Assembly: GCF_001864935.2 (NCBI RefSeq)
Contig: NZ_CP126267.1
Span: 2,914,001-2,978,000 of the forward strand
Reading direction: 5' to 3'
Length of the DNA: 64,000 nt
Source: Curtobacterium sp. MCBA15_012
GTDB taxonomy: Bacteria > Actinomycetota > Actinomycetes > Actinomycetales > Microbacteriaceae
Position 1 is the first letter of the stretch. Every line of letters begins with the position of its first letter. The notes under the pieces are model-generated. The model was not told the DNA's origin. It was given only the letters and a program-made list of their open reading frames with translations, and searched no databases. Both the position numbers and the translations under genes were made by a program. Positions 34,356 through 43,252 of the stretch are shown one piece after another.

Positions 34356-35552
34356 GTGAAACGATCGTTTTTGTTCTCCGGCCGGGTCCTGATCGGGAGC
34401 GGGCTCGGGCTCATCGCCGCGACGTACGGTCTCGTGCGGCTGGCGTACGGCCTGTTCCTCCCGGACGTGCAGCGCGACCTCGGGCTCGGGGCGGACGTCG
34501 CCGGGGCGGTCTCGGCAGGTGGATCGGTGCTGTACTGCGTCGGTGCGGTCGCCGGGTCGGTCCTCGCCGGACGGGCGGCGCGGGGTCTCGTCGTGGTGGC
34601 CGCCCTGGTCGCGGGGGTCGGGGCACTCGTGATGGCGGCCAGCACGTCGACCCTCGTGTTCGGGACCGCTGCGGTGGTGGCCTCGGCCGGGGCCGGCATC
34701 GCGTCGCCCGCCCTGGTGCGGCTCCTCGGCGACCGGGTCGAGCACGCCGCACTCCCCCGCGCGCAGGCGGTGGTCAACTCGGGCACCGGCCCCGGGCTCG
34801 TCGCCGCGGGTGTCCTCGCCCTCGTCCTGCTGCCCGACTGGCGCACGGCGTGGACCACCGCGGGGATCCTGACGCTCGTGGTGGGCGGGGTCCTCGTCAG
34901 CGCTGCCGGGTCTGCCCGGGACACGGCGGGCCGAGGACCCTCGACAGGTCCCGCCGGACCGGACCGGTGGTGGCTCGTCGCACACGCACTGCCGATGGCC
35001 GTCGCCCTGGCCTTCGGGGCGGGATCAGCCGTGGTGTGGACGTACGGGCGGACGGCACTGGTCGAGGCCGGCGTCGGGAGCGCGCTGTCGGTCGGCGCGT
35101 GGGTCGCACTCGGCGCCGGCGGTGCCCTGGTCGCGGTGACCGCTCGGTGGACGAGCCCACCGCTGGCGCGCCGGCAGTGGGCGCTGACGGCCGCCGTCGC
35201 AGGCGCCGCGGTGCTCGTCCTCGGCCTCGCGCCCGCGGTGGTGCCGGTGTCGCTCGCGGCGTGCGCGGTGTTCGGCTGGGGCTACACCGCGGCGACCGGC
35301 GCGCTCATCGCGTGGACGACGGAGGTCGACCGGACCCGGGCCCCGGTCGGCACGTCCGCGCTGTTCGTCCTCCTCGTCGCCGGACAGGCACTCGGTGCGG
35401 CGGTCGCGGGCACGGTGCTCGGCACGCTCGGGACGGCCGGCACCTTCGTCGCCGCCGCCGCCGTCGTGCTCGCCGCCGCACTGGTCCCCGTGGTGGCCGG
35501 GCGCACGGCCCTGCGCCGACCGGTCGCCACGCGAGGGCACGAGGCCCGATGA
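34356..35552 (+). CDS. MFS transporter (YbfB/YjiJ-like)
   Basis: A 398-residue permease with about 12 hydrophobic segments, beginning at GTG (VKRSFLFSG). The first helix region (LIAATYGLVRLAYGLFLPDVQRD in part) resembles YbfB/YjiJ-type MFS proteins. The start codon abuts the palindrome AAACGATCGTTT (34359-34370). Substrate unknown; pairing with a divergent TetR regulator suggests drug or metabolite efflux. Confidence 0.8.
   Translation: MKRSFLFSGRVLIGSGLGLIAATYGLVRLAYGLFLPDVQRDLGLGADVAGAVSAGGSVLYCVGAVAGSVLAGRAARGLVVVAALVAGVGALVMAASTSTLVFGTAAVVASAGAGIASPALVRLLGDRVEHAALPRAQAVVNSGTGPGLVAAGVLALVLLPDWRTAWTTAGILTLVVGGVLVSAAGSARDTAGRGPSTGPAGPDRWWLVAHALPMAVALAFGAGSAVVWTYGRTALVEAGVGSALSVGAWVALGAGGALVAVTARWTSPPLARRQWALTAAVAGAAVLVLGLAPAVVPVSLAACAVFGWGYTAATGALIAWTTEVDRTRAPVGTSALFVLLVAGQALGAAVAGTVLGTLGTAGTFVAAAAVVLAAALVPVVAGRTALRRPVATRGHEAR
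34359..34370. promoter_or_regulatory. TetR-type operator overlapping the MFS start
   Basis: Perfect palindrome AAACGATCGTTT immediately after the GTG start codon of the MFS gene and about 10 bases past the -10 boxes. A bound repressor would block both the promoter and translation start region. Confidence 0.6.
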
Positions 35553-35559
35553 TGGGCAC

Positions 35560-36276
35560 GTGCACGCGCCGGACCGCCAGGACGACGTCGACCGGCTGTG
35601 GGCCGACGGCGATCATCGGGCTGCCCTCGCCCTGTTGCGGGAGCGCGTCCGCGCCGACCCGACGGACGCGCACGCGCGCCGCGCACTGGTAGAGCGCTAC
35701 CGCGCACTCGGCCACCCCGACCAGGCGGGGCGGTGGGGACTGACCCTGCCCGAGAGCGTGACCGACGTCGAGCGGGACCGCGCTGCGCGCCTGCTCGCAT
35801 CGTCGGGCGTGCGACCGGGCGACCTGGCGCGTTTCCTCGCCCTGCCGCTCCGCGAACCGCTCCCGCCGAGCGTCGTGGACCTGCTGCCCGAGGTCGAGGA
35901 GCACCGCGCACGGATGTCCGTGCACCCGCGCCGGCGCTCGGCAGAGGCACGTCGGCCGACGTCCGCGTTCGAGGAGCGCTGCGCCGACGTCGCCGAGGCC
36001 CTGGTGGTCGTCGTGGCGGGGTGCCTCGTCCTCGCGTTCGTGGCGGCGGTCGCGACGTGGGCCGGTGCGCCCCTCGACGACCTCGTCCTGTGGAGCGGGC
36101 TGGCTTCGCTCGCGGTCGCTGCGGTCGCCGCAGCCGTCCGGGCCGTGGGCGCACTCGGGTCCCGTCGCCCCCTCCGCGCGACCGGGTGGGCGACGACCGC
36201 CGCCGTGCTCGGCTCCGTCGTCGCGATGGGCGTGCTGCAGGTGGTCGGGACCGGAGGGCCGGGACGGGACTGGTGA
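35560..36276 (+). CDS. DUF6584-like membrane protein
   Basis: A 238-residue protein starting at GTG seven bases after the MFS stop. Residues 1-60 form a TPR-like helical unit (DGDHRAALALLRERVRADPT, ALVERYRALGHPDQAGRWGL), the pattern I recall for DUF6584. The C-terminal half has three transmembrane helices (about 145-170, 178-200, 210-232). Function unknown. Confidence 0.65.
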   Translation: MHAPDRQDDVDRLWADGDHRAALALLRERVRADPTDAHARRALVERYRALGHPDQAGRWGLTLPESVTDVERDRAARLLASSGVRPGDLARFLALPLREPLPPSVVDLLPEVEEHRARMSVHPRRRSAEARRPTSAFEERCADVAEALVVVVAGCLVLAFVAAVATWAGAPLDDLVLWSGLASLAVAAVAAAVRAVGALGSRRPLRATGWATTAAVLGSVVAMGVLQVVGTGGPGRDW

Positions 36277-36307
36277 GGAAGGCTCCGGCGGCGCCGCCGG
36301 GTACCGC

Positions 36308-36313
36308 TACCGT
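36308..36313 (+). promoter_or_regulatory. Candidate -10 box of the histidine kinase gene
   Basis: TACCGT seven bases before the ATG at 36321. It favours that ATG over the in-frame GTG at 36312, which lies within the box. Confidence 0.4.
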
Positions 36314-36320
36314 GGAGCAC

Positions 36321-37598
36321 ATGGGGCGGACGACGACGGAGTGGGCGCGGCTGCCGATCGGGCGCCGTGAACAGCGGCAGGACCTCCTGCTCGCGCTCGT
36401 GCTCACGGTGGGGCTCGCCGTCACGACGACCCTGTACGGCGCGTCGGGCCTGTACGAGGACGACCAGGCGGCGTGGTGGGTGTCGGCGCTCATGGTCGTG
36501 GCGAACGCGGCCCCGCTCGCCTTCCGCCGCCGGTGGCCGATGACGGTCGCGGTGGTGGCCGCGCTCGCGTTCGCCGCCACGCAGCTCCTGCACGTGCCCG
36601 AGGTCCTGCTCATCAACTTCACGCTGTTCATCGCGCTCTACACGGTCGGTGCGTGGTGCTCCGACCGCGTGCGCGCCGAGGCGGTGCGGTGGGTCGTGAT
36701 CGTCGGGATGTTCGTCTGGGTGTTCCTGTCGATCTCGTTCGGGTGGTCGATGCCGAGCGCGTTGCCCAAGGACGACGGCGCCCTCATCGCGCCCTACGTC
36801 GCGTACTCGCTCGTGAACATCCTCATCAACGTCCTGTACTTCGGCGGCGCCTGGTACGCGGGCAACCGGGCCTGGGCGTCCGCGGTCGCGAAGCACGACC
36901 TCGCCGAACGCACCGCGGAGCTCGCGGCCGAACGGGAGCGCACCGCCGCCCAGGCCGTCACGCTCGAGCGGGTGCGCATCGCGCGGGAGCTGCACGACGT
37001 CGTCGCCCACCACGTCTCGCTCATGGGCGTGCAGGCCGGTGCGGCCCGACGCGTGATCGATCGTGACCCGGGGCAGGCCGCGACCTCGCTCGGCGTGGTC
37101 GAGGACAGCGCACGCACGGCGGTCGAGGAACTCCGTCGGATGCTCGGCACGCTCCGCTCCGACGACGAGCCGTCGGGCGGGGACCGCGCCGCCACGACCG
37201 CCCCGAGCACCGCGGGCCTCGCTCGGGTGCCGGAACTCGTCGACGCCGTGCGGACCGCCGGGCACCCGGTCGAGTACGTGGTCGTCGGCGACGAGCGCCC
37301 GGTCCCGCCGACCGTCGGCGCGGTCGCGTTCCGCATCGCCCAGGAGGCGGTGACGAACGTCCTCAAGCACGCCGGTCCGACCGCACGGGCGGACGTCCGG
37401 CTGCGGTACCTCGACGACGGCATCGAGGTCGAGGTCGCCGACGACGGCCACGGCGAGCGCGCGGTCCGGCGGACGGACGGCAGCGGCCTCGGCCACGTGG
37501 GGATGCGCGAGCGGGTCGCGGCGGTCGGCGGACGCATCGAGATCGGGCCGCGCGCCCGGGGAGGGTACCTGGTGCGGGCATGGCTACCGACGACCTGA
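36321..37598 (+). CDS. NarL-type sensor histidine kinase
   Basis: A 425-residue membrane kinase. Residues 20-180 hold about six hydrophobic segments; a coiled stretch (LAERTAELAAERERTAAQ) leads to the HisKA_3 motif ARELHDVVAHHVSLMGVQ with phospho-acceptor His225. The ATPase domain shows QEAVTNVLKHAG and the G-box GLGHVGMRERV. It overlaps the response regulator gene by 19 bases. The signal is unknown; an ABC-2 type transporter follows the pair and is a likely target. Confidence 0.9.
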   Translation: MGRTTTEWARLPIGRREQRQDLLLALVLTVGLAVTTTLYGASGLYEDDQAAWWVSALMVVANAAPLAFRRRWPMTVAVVAALAFAATQLLHVPEVLLINFTLFIALYTVGAWCSDRVRAEAVRWVVIVGMFVWVFLSISFGWSMPSALPKDDGALIAPYVAYSLVNILINVLYFGGAWYAGNRAWASAVAKHDLAERTAELAAERERTAAQAVTLERVRIARELHDVVAHHVSLMGVQAGAARRVIDRDPGQAATSLGVVEDSARTAVEELRRMLGTLRSDDEPSGGDRAATTAPSTAGLARVPELVDAVRTAGHPVEYVVVGDERPVPPTVGAVAFRIAQEAVTNVLKHAGPTARADVRLRYLDDGIEVEVADDGHGERAVRRTDGSGLGHVGMRERVAAVGGRIEIGPRARGGYLVRAWLPTT

Positions 37599-38338
37599 CG
37601 ATCGTGCTCGCGGACGACCAGGACCTGGTCCGGGCCGGCTTCCGCGTCATCCTCGAGTCCGAGCCCGGCTTCCGGGTCGTCGGCGAGGCGCCCGACGGTG
37701 CCGCGGCGGTCGACGCCGTGGTGGCGCTCCGGCCGGACGTCGTCTGCCTCGACGTGCAGATGCCGGGGGTCGACGGACTCGAGGCCGCCCGACGGATCGC
37801 GGCGCTCCCGGACCCGCCCGCCGTGCTGGTGCTCACGACGTTCGACGACGACGACGCCCTGTTCCAGGCGCTCGAGGCCGGGGCCAGCGGGTTCCTGCTG
37901 AAGAACGCCTCCCCCGAACGGCTGATCGACGCGGTCCGCACGGTCGCGGCCGGCGACGCCCTGCTCGCGCCGGACGTGACCCGCCGGGTGATCAGCCGCG
38001 CGACCACCGCCCGTCCGACCGGCACGTCGGGCGGCACCGGCACCGGCACCGGCACCGGCACCGGCACCGACGAAGGTGTCGACACCACCGCCGACACCGC
38101 GAGCGGGACCGACCCCGGCACCGCCGCCATCGCCGCCGCGGGCCTGACCGAGCGCGAGTCCGAGGTGCTCCGCCTGCTCGCCAAGGGCTACAGCAACGCC
38201 GAGATCGCCGCGGCCCTGTACGTGGGCGAGGCCACCGTGAAGACCCACGTGTCGAACGTGCTGCAGAAGCTGTGCCTGCGCGACCGCATCCAGGCGGTCG
38301 TCTGGGCGTTCGAGCACGGCGTCGCCGCCCGCCCCTGA
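37580..38338 (+). CDS. NarL/LuxR-type response regulator
   Basis: A 252-residue regulator with a receiver domain (phospho-acceptor Asp58 in DVVCLDVQMPG, Lys in GASGFLLKNASPE) and a LuxR HTH (LTERESEVLRLLAKGYSNAE, ATVKTHVSNVLQKL). The linker is unusually long (about 145-185) and contains six GGCACC hexamers (38033-38068) encoding Gly-Thr repeats. Partner of the upstream kinase. Confidence 0.92.
   Translation: MATDDLTIVLADDQDLVRAGFRVILESEPGFRVVGEAPDGAAAVDAVVALRPDVVCLDVQMPGVDGLEAARRIAALPDPPAVLVLTTFDDDDALFQALEAGASGFLLKNASPERLIDAVRTVAAGDALLAPDVTRRVISRATTARPTGTSGGTGTGTGTGTGTDEGVDTTADTASGTDPGTAAIAAAGLTERESEVLRLLAKGYSNAEIAAALYVGEATVKTHVSNVLQKLCLRDRIQAVVWAFEHGVAARP
38033..38068 (+). repeat. GGCACC hexanucleotide repeat in the response regulator linker
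   Basis: Six perfect GGCACC units. The six-base period keeps the frame, so length changes would only alter the linker between receiver and HTH. Confidence 0.9.
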
Positions 38339-38486
38339 CGGACCGGACAGCACCGGCCCACCCACCGCTCCCCCGTGCGGTGGAGCCGCCCCGTACCGGA
38401 GTCCCCCCTCACGTGGGAGGCGACCCGCGCCTCCCGGTCAATACGGTCGACGTGTCGGCGAGGACCGCCGACGGAAGGGGACGACG

Positions 38487-39368
38487 ATGCTCACCATCGA
38501 AGGCGTCACGAAGCACTTCGGCGACCGCCGGGTGCTCGACGACGTGGGGTTCACGGTCGGCAGCGGCCGCCTGACGGGGTTCGTGGGCGGCAACGGCGCC
38601 GGCAAGACCACGACCATGCGGATCCTGCTCGGCGTCCTGCAGGCCGACGCGGGGACGGTGTCGATCGACGGCGCGACCGTCGGTCCGGCCGACCGTCGCC
38701 GCTTCGGCTACATGCCGGAGGAGCGCGGGCTCTACCCGAAGATGCCGGTCGCCGAGCAGATCACCTACCTCGCCCGGCTGCACGGCGTCGACAAGCGGAC
38801 CGCGGGGCAGCGGACCGCGGCGCTGCTGGAACGCCTCGACCTCGAGCAGCACGCCGACGACGCCGTCGAGAAGCTGTCCCTCGGCAACCAGCAGCGCGTG
38901 CAGGTCGCCGCGGCGCTCGCCCACCAGCCCGAGGTCCTCGTGCTCGACGAGCCGTTCTCCGGCCTCGACCCGATGGCCGTCGACACCGTGCTCGGGGTCC
39001 TGCGCGAGACGGCGGCGACCGGTGTGCCCGTGCTGTTCTCCAGCCACCAGCTCGACGTGGTCGAGCGCCTCTGCGACGACGTCGTCGTGATCGCCGCCGG
39101 CACGATCCGTGCGGCCGGCCCGCAGGAGGAGCTCCGTCGCGCGGCGGGCCCCGCGGCGTGGGAACTCCTGGTCGAGGGCGACCTCGCCTGGCTCCGCGCC
39201 GAGCCCGGGGTCGTCGTCCGCGAGTTCGACGGCGGCTACGCCGTGTTCGAGGCCGACGACGCCACCGCCCAGGCCGTCCTGCAGCGTGCCGTCCAGCACG
39301 GCACCGTCGGGTCGTTCGCGCCCCGGGTCCCGCGGCTCAGCGAGGTCTTCCGGGAGGTCGTGCGATGA
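38487..39368 (+). CDS. ABC transporter ATP-binding protein (ABC-2 type exporter)
   Basis: A 293-residue ATPase: Walker A GGNGAGKTTTMRILLG, signature KLSLGNQQRVQVAAAL, Walker B VLVLDEPFSGLDP, and an H-loop His in LFSSHQLDVVERL. The C-terminal extension after residue 215 is typical of NatA/DrrA-type exporters. It overlaps the permease gene by ATGA, and follows the two-component genes after 148 bases. Confidence 0.93.
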   Translation: MLTIEGVTKHFGDRRVLDDVGFTVGSGRLTGFVGGNGAGKTTTMRILLGVLQADAGTVSIDGATVGPADRRRFGYMPEERGLYPKMPVAEQITYLARLHGVDKRTAGQRTAALLERLDLEQHADDAVEKLSLGNQQRVQVAAALAHQPEVLVLDEPFSGLDPMAVDTVLGVLRETAATGVPVLFSSHQLDVVERLCDDVVVIAAGTIRAAGPQEELRRAAGPAAWELLVEGDLAWLRAEPGVVVREFDGGYAVFEADDATAQAVLQRAVQHGTVGSFAPRVPRLSEVFREVVR

Positions 39369-40483
39369 CCACGGCACGCCAGGGCACGTCCCGCCAGGGC
39401 ACGTCCCGTCAGGGCACGTTCGTCAACGCGGTGCAGCTCGTCACCGCGCGGGAGATCCAGGCCCGTCTCCGCAGCAACGCGTTCATCGTCTCCGCCGCGA
39501 TCCTGATCCTCGCCGTCGTCGCGTCGATCGTCGTCGCCGGCATCGTCGGCAAGGCCACCGCGGACGACACCACGCCGGTCGCGGTCGTCGACGGCGTGAG
39601 CCTGACGTCGACGCGTGGCCTCGACGTCACGCAGACGTCGAGCGTCGCGCAGGCCGAACGGCTCGTCCGCTCGGGTGACGTCGACGCCGCGGTCGTGCCG
39701 TCCGACGACACCCTCGGCTACCGCGTGGTCGGGCTCGACGACGTGCCGACCGACGTCGTGAGCGCGCTGAGCACGACCCCGCGCGTCGACCTGCTCGACC
39801 CCGGTGCGCTGCCCGCGGGTCTGGTGTCGCTCATCGGGATCATGTTCGGTGTCGTGTTCTTCGCCTCGGCGGTCACGTTCGGCTCGTCGATCGCGCAGAG
39901 CGTCGTCGAGGAGAAGTCGACCCGCGTCGTCGAGATCCTGATGGCCGCGATCCCGGCCCGGGCACTGCTCGCGGGCAAGGTGCTCGGGAACAGCCTGATG
40001 GCGTTCGCGCAGATCGTCGCGGTGGCCGTCGCGGCGGCGATCACGCTCGCGGTGACCGGGCAGGACAACATGTTCTCGATGCTCGGCCCGAGCGTGCTGT
40101 GGTTCGTCGGCTTCTTCGCGATCGGCTTCGTGCTCATCGCCGCGATGTTCGCCGCGTCCGCCGTGCTCGTCTCGCGCCAGGAGGACGTCGGCAGCGTCAC
40201 GATGCCGGTGATGATGCTCGTGATGATCCCGTACATCCTCATCGTCTCGGCGGCGGACAACCCCACGATCGTCGGGATCATGTCGTACGTCCCGTTCAGC
40301 GCGCCGATCGGGATGCCGATGCGGATCTTCCTCGGGACCGCCCAGTGGTGGGAGCCGATCCTGTCGCTGCTGATCGTCGCCGTGTCGGTGGTCGTGGTCG
40401 TGCTCGTCGGCGCGCGCATCTACGAGAACGCGCTGCTCCGCACCGGGGGTCGCGTGAAGCTCGCGGAGGCGCTGCGCGGCTGA
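39365..40483 (+). CDS. ABC-2 type permease (NatB-like)
   Basis: A 372-residue permease with one N-terminal helix (AFIVSAAILILAVVASIVVAG), an extracellular domain of about 110 residues, and five or six C-terminal helices, the NatB layout. EEKSTRVVEILMAAIP is a typical family motif. The N-terminus has three copies of a 15-base repeat (39377-39421) encoding RQGTS. The cargo is unknown; Na+ efflux or peptide export are family possibilities. Confidence 0.88.
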   Translation: MTTARQGTSRQGTSRQGTFVNAVQLVTAREIQARLRSNAFIVSAAILILAVVASIVVAGIVGKATADDTTPVAVVDGVSLTSTRGLDVTQTSSVAQAERLVRSGDVDAAVVPSDDTLGYRVVGLDDVPTDVVSALSTTPRVDLLDPGALPAGLVSLIGIMFGVVFFASAVTFGSSIAQSVVEEKSTRVVEILMAAIPARALLAGKVLGNSLMAFAQIVAVAVAAAITLAVTGQDNMFSMLGPSVLWFVGFFAIGFVLIAAMFAASAVLVSRQEDVGSVTMPVMMLVMIPYILIVSAADNPTIVGIMSYVPFSAPIGMPMRIFLGTAQWWEPILSLLIVAVSVVVVVLVGARIYENALLRTGGRVKLAEALRG

Positions 40484-40816
40484 CGCCGCCACGGGACGGA
40501 CGGGAGGCACGGTGCGGGCGGGCACCGCGCCTCCCGTCCGCCGTGTGGTCGCGTCCCGCCGCCCTCGATGGAGCAGACGACGTCGGGTCCGGGCCCGCCA
40601 CCCGACGGTTCCTGCTCCATCCGCAGGGGCGGGGGGGACGGGACGGACGGGAGGCACGGTGCGGGTGGGCACCGCGCCTCCCGTCCATCGTGTGGTCGCG
40701 TCCCGCCGCCCTCGATGGAGAAGACGACGTCGGGTCCGGGCCCGCCACCCGACGGTTCCTGCTCCATCCGCAGGGGCGGGGGGGGGGCGCGCGGCGCCCG
40801 CGGCGCCGCGCCCGGG
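40484..40816. repeat. Two tandem 147-bp hairpin-bearing units
   Basis: No gene here. A 147-base unit at 40491-40637 is repeated at 40638-40784 with only a few changes. Each unit has a terminator-type hairpin (GACGGGAGGCACGGTGC and partner) and a second hairpin: in unit 1, GATGGAGCAG (40567-40576) pairs with 40612-40621 around an inner GTCGGGT/ACCCGAC stem. Unit 2 has one mismatch in the outer stem. Each ends in a G-run (7 and 10 bases). It lies between convergent genes. Confidence 0.9.
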
Positions 40817-41914
40817 TCAGAGCTGGCCGAGTGCGGCCTGCACGCCCAGGCTCGTGCCCGCGACGAGGACCCAGAGCACGATCCCGAGCAGCATCGGGCG
40901 GAACCCGGCCCGTCGCAGGGCGCCGAAGTCCGTCGAGAGCCCGATCGCGGCGAGCGCCACCGTCACCAGGAACGTCGCCACGGCGGCGAACCCCGGTGCC
41001 GCGTCGGCAGGCAGGACCCCGACGGTCCGCAGCAGCACGACCACGAGGAAGCCGAACAGGAACCACGGCACCAGCCGGAGCACGCGGACGCCCCCGGCGT
41101 GACGCTCCCCCGTGTCGGGCGTGGGCTGTGTGCGGGCGGTGCGGCGGGCCTCCAGTCCGGCGAGCCCGACGACGATCGGGATGATCACGAGCGTCCGCAC
41201 CAGCTTGACGACGACCGCGGTGTCGGTCGCCTGGCGGCCGTACACCGTGGCGGTGGCGACGACCGACGAGGTGTCGTTCACGGCGGTCCCCGCGAAGACG
41301 CCGAACGCGTGCTGGGAGAGCCCGAGCGCGTGGCCGACGACCGGGAAGACGAACACCGCGGCGATGTTGCAGAGGAAGATCGTCGACATCGCGTAGGCGA
41401 CCTCGGCGCTCGCCGCACCGATCACGGGGGTGACGGCCGCGATCGCCGAGGCCCCGCAGATCCCGGTGCCGACGCCGATCAGCGTGCGGAGCGCGCCCGA
41501 CACCCGGAGCAGCCGGCCGATCCCCCACGCGGCGACCAGGCAGACCACGAGCGTCGTGAGCATCACGGGCAGGGTCTCGCCGCCGATGCGCAGGACCTCG
41601 CCGATCGACAGCTGCGCGCCGAGCAGCACGACGGCGGCCTGCAGGACGCGGCTCGAGGCGAACTTCACGCCGGGTTGCAGGACGCCCAGGTCGCCCGCGG
41701 CACCGGCTGTCGCACCGTCGCGCCCGTCCTCGTGGGCACGACGGCGGACGAGCCACCCGACCAGGGCGCCGAGCACGACCGCGGGCACCGGACCGCCCAC
41801 GACGGGCACGGCACGCCCGGCCAGGCTCGCGACGATCCCGATCACGAGCGCGAGGGCGATCCCGGGCAGGGCGGCGGCGACGGCCGGGCGGGACAGGGGC
41901 ATGCGGACCAGCAT
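40817..41914 (-). CDS. YeiH / UPF0324 family membrane protein
   Basis: A 365-residue protein with about ten hydrophobic segments. The family signature GTGICGASAIAAVTPVIGA is clear, as are FGVFAGTAVNDTSSVVA and the N-terminal GIALALVIGIVASLAG. YeiH proteins are putative sulfate or anion exporters of uncertain role. Start at MLVRMPLSRP (an ATG four codons later is possible). A 53-base gap separates it from the lipoprotein gene on the same strand. Confidence 0.9.
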   Translation of the reverse strand: MLVRMPLSRPAVAAALPGIALALVIGIVASLAGRAVPVVGGPVPAVVLGALVGWLVRRRAHEDGRDGATAGAAGDLGVLQPGVKFASSRVLQAAVVLLGAQLSIGEVLRIGGETLPVMLTTLVVCLVAAWGIGRLLRVSGALRTLIGVGTGICGASAIAAVTPVIGAASAEVAYAMSTIFLCNIAAVFVFPVVGHALGLSQHAFGVFAGTAVNDTSSVVATATVYGRQATDTAVVVKLVRTLVIIPIVVGLAGLEARRTARTQPTPDTGERHAGGVRVLRLVPWFLFGFLVVVLLRTVGVLPADAAPGFAAVATFLVTVALAAIGLSTDFGALRRAGFRPMLLGIVLWVLVAGTSLGVQAALGQL

Positions 41915-41967
41915 CCCACCGCTGCGCCGCCCGCCGGGGAGCGGCCGCCTGAGACGTGGTTCAGGTG

Positions 41968-42588
41968 CTACGGCGCCGGCGGCACCTCGCCCGTCATCCG
42001 GACGCGGCCGGCGGCGTCGTCCCACGTGTAGGTCGCGGTGGCCCGGCCGGTCGGGTCGGCGTTGCTGTCCTGCGGGCCGGCGTACCGGTACTCGACGCGC
42101 AGGGCCGCGTCGGAGGTGCGGGTCACGGTCGGTTCGAACGGGTACTGCAGCTTCGTGGCGGTGCCGAGGTACGTGCCGTCGTGGAACAGCAGGATCGCGA
42201 CGGGCGAGCTCCCGGTGGCGTCGGCGACCGTGACCGTCACCGCGGACAGCGCCGCGCAGCCGTCGTACTGCGCGGTGTCGGCGGTCGCGGGGTCCCACCG
42301 CGCCGACTCGAGGCCGGCCGGCAGGGGCAGCTCGGCGATCGCCCGGGCGGCGGCCGTGGCCCCGTCGGACGGTCCGCAGGACGGCGTCGCGCTCGACGTC
42401 GCGGCCGGTGCGGCGGCGGGTGTGCTCGGCGCGGGGCTCGCGGTGACGGTCCGGGTCGTCGTGGCGGTCGGCGTCGCCGCGGGCCCGCCGGAGCACCCGG
42501 CGAGCGTGGCCACGGCCGCCGCCGCGAGCAGGACCCCGCCGACGGTCCGGGCCGGACGAGTGGTGCTGGTGAGGCTGGAGTGACGCAT
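41968..42588 (-). CDS. LppP/LprE-like lipoprotein
   Basis: A 206-residue lipoprotein with signal peptide and lipobox (VATLAGC), a Thr/Ala/Pro-rich linker, and a C-terminal domain (CAALSAVTVTVADATGSSP, AILLFHDGTYLGTAT) that resembles the mycobacterial LppP/LprE family. Surface location is expected; function unknown. Two Cys in the mature part may form a disulfide. Confidence 0.75.
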   Translation of the reverse strand: MRHSSLTSTTRPARTVGGVLLAAAAVATLAGCSGGPAATPTATTTRTVTASPAPSTPAAAPAATSSATPSCGPSDGATAAARAIAELPLPAGLESARWDPATADTAQYDGCAALSAVTVTVADATGSSPVAILLFHDGTYLGTATKLQYPFEPTVTRTSDAALRVEYRYAGPQDSNADPTGRATATYTWDDAAGRVRMTGEVPPAP

Positions 42589-42776
42589 GTCCCCACACTG
42601 CTCCTCGGGTGCGGCGGACGTTCCGGTCCACGGGGCGCGCTGCCCGGCTGAGCAGGACACCACGGGCACACCGGGGCGTACCATCCTGGTCGGGAGCAAC
42701 GGCGGTCCCGTGACATCCCCGCCGTCACCCACCCAGTGGCGCCGGGTCGAGCAGACCGACCGACCAAGAGCATGCC

Positions 42777-43115
42777 GTGACCGAACACCTCATCGAGTAC
42801 GTCGCCCGTGACCGTACGGGCATCACCGCCGTCGTGACCACGACCGGCGTCGTCGACGTCGACACCGTCATCGACCACATCCACGCCGGGCACGCCGGGT
42901 ACTACGTCGCTGCCGACTCGTGGAAGCGCACCCCGGTGCGGAGCATGTCCTTCATCGGCGGCTCGTACCTGTTCGCGAACTGGGACGGGTCGAAGCGGAA
43001 CATGCTGCACGACCTGGCGTTCCGGATGCCCACGCGCAGCGTGCAGGTCGTGCCGCAGCAGCGGACGGGCCCGGTGCAGCGGCTCCTGCAGGCGCTCTTC
43101 GGCCACCGCGGCTGA
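42777..43115 (+). CDS. Small protein, DUF3892-like
   Basis: A 112-residue soluble protein starting at GTG. VDTVIDHIHAGHAGYYVA and SFIGGSYLFANWDGSKRNML resemble the DUF3892 fold, with a basic C-terminal tail. No signal peptide. Function unknown. It is followed by a hairpin at 43165-43216. Confidence 0.6.
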   Translation: MTEHLIEYVARDRTGITAVVTTTGVVDVDTVIDHIHAGHAGYYVAADSWKRTPVRSMSFIGGSYLFANWDGSKRNMLHDLAFRMPTRSVQVVPQQRTGPVQRLLQALFGHRG

Positions 43116-43164
43116 CGCGCGCGTCGCGCTGGCCGTCGCATCCGTCGCGTCCCGGAGCGGGCAC

Positions 43165-43216
43165 GGACGCAACGGGAGGCGCGGTACCAGCTGGCACCGC
43201 GCCTCCCGTTGCGTCC
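43165..43216. terminator. Bidirectional hairpin between convergent genes
   Basis: Perfect 21-base arms at 43165-43185 and 43196-43216 with the same GGGAGGCGCGGT core, but with CGCAAC replacing the usual outer GACGGAC on both arms, so the pairing is conserved by compensatory change. Confidence 0.8.
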
Positions 43217-43252
43217 TGCGGTCACCGCACCGGGCCGCGGGTCGCGTCCGTC

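Noticed and set aside
40420..40767. A minus-strand frame with a repeated MEQEPSGGG-type sequence
   Set aside because: It is the translation of the 147-bp tandem repeat, whose length is a multiple of three, and overlaps the permease gene end.
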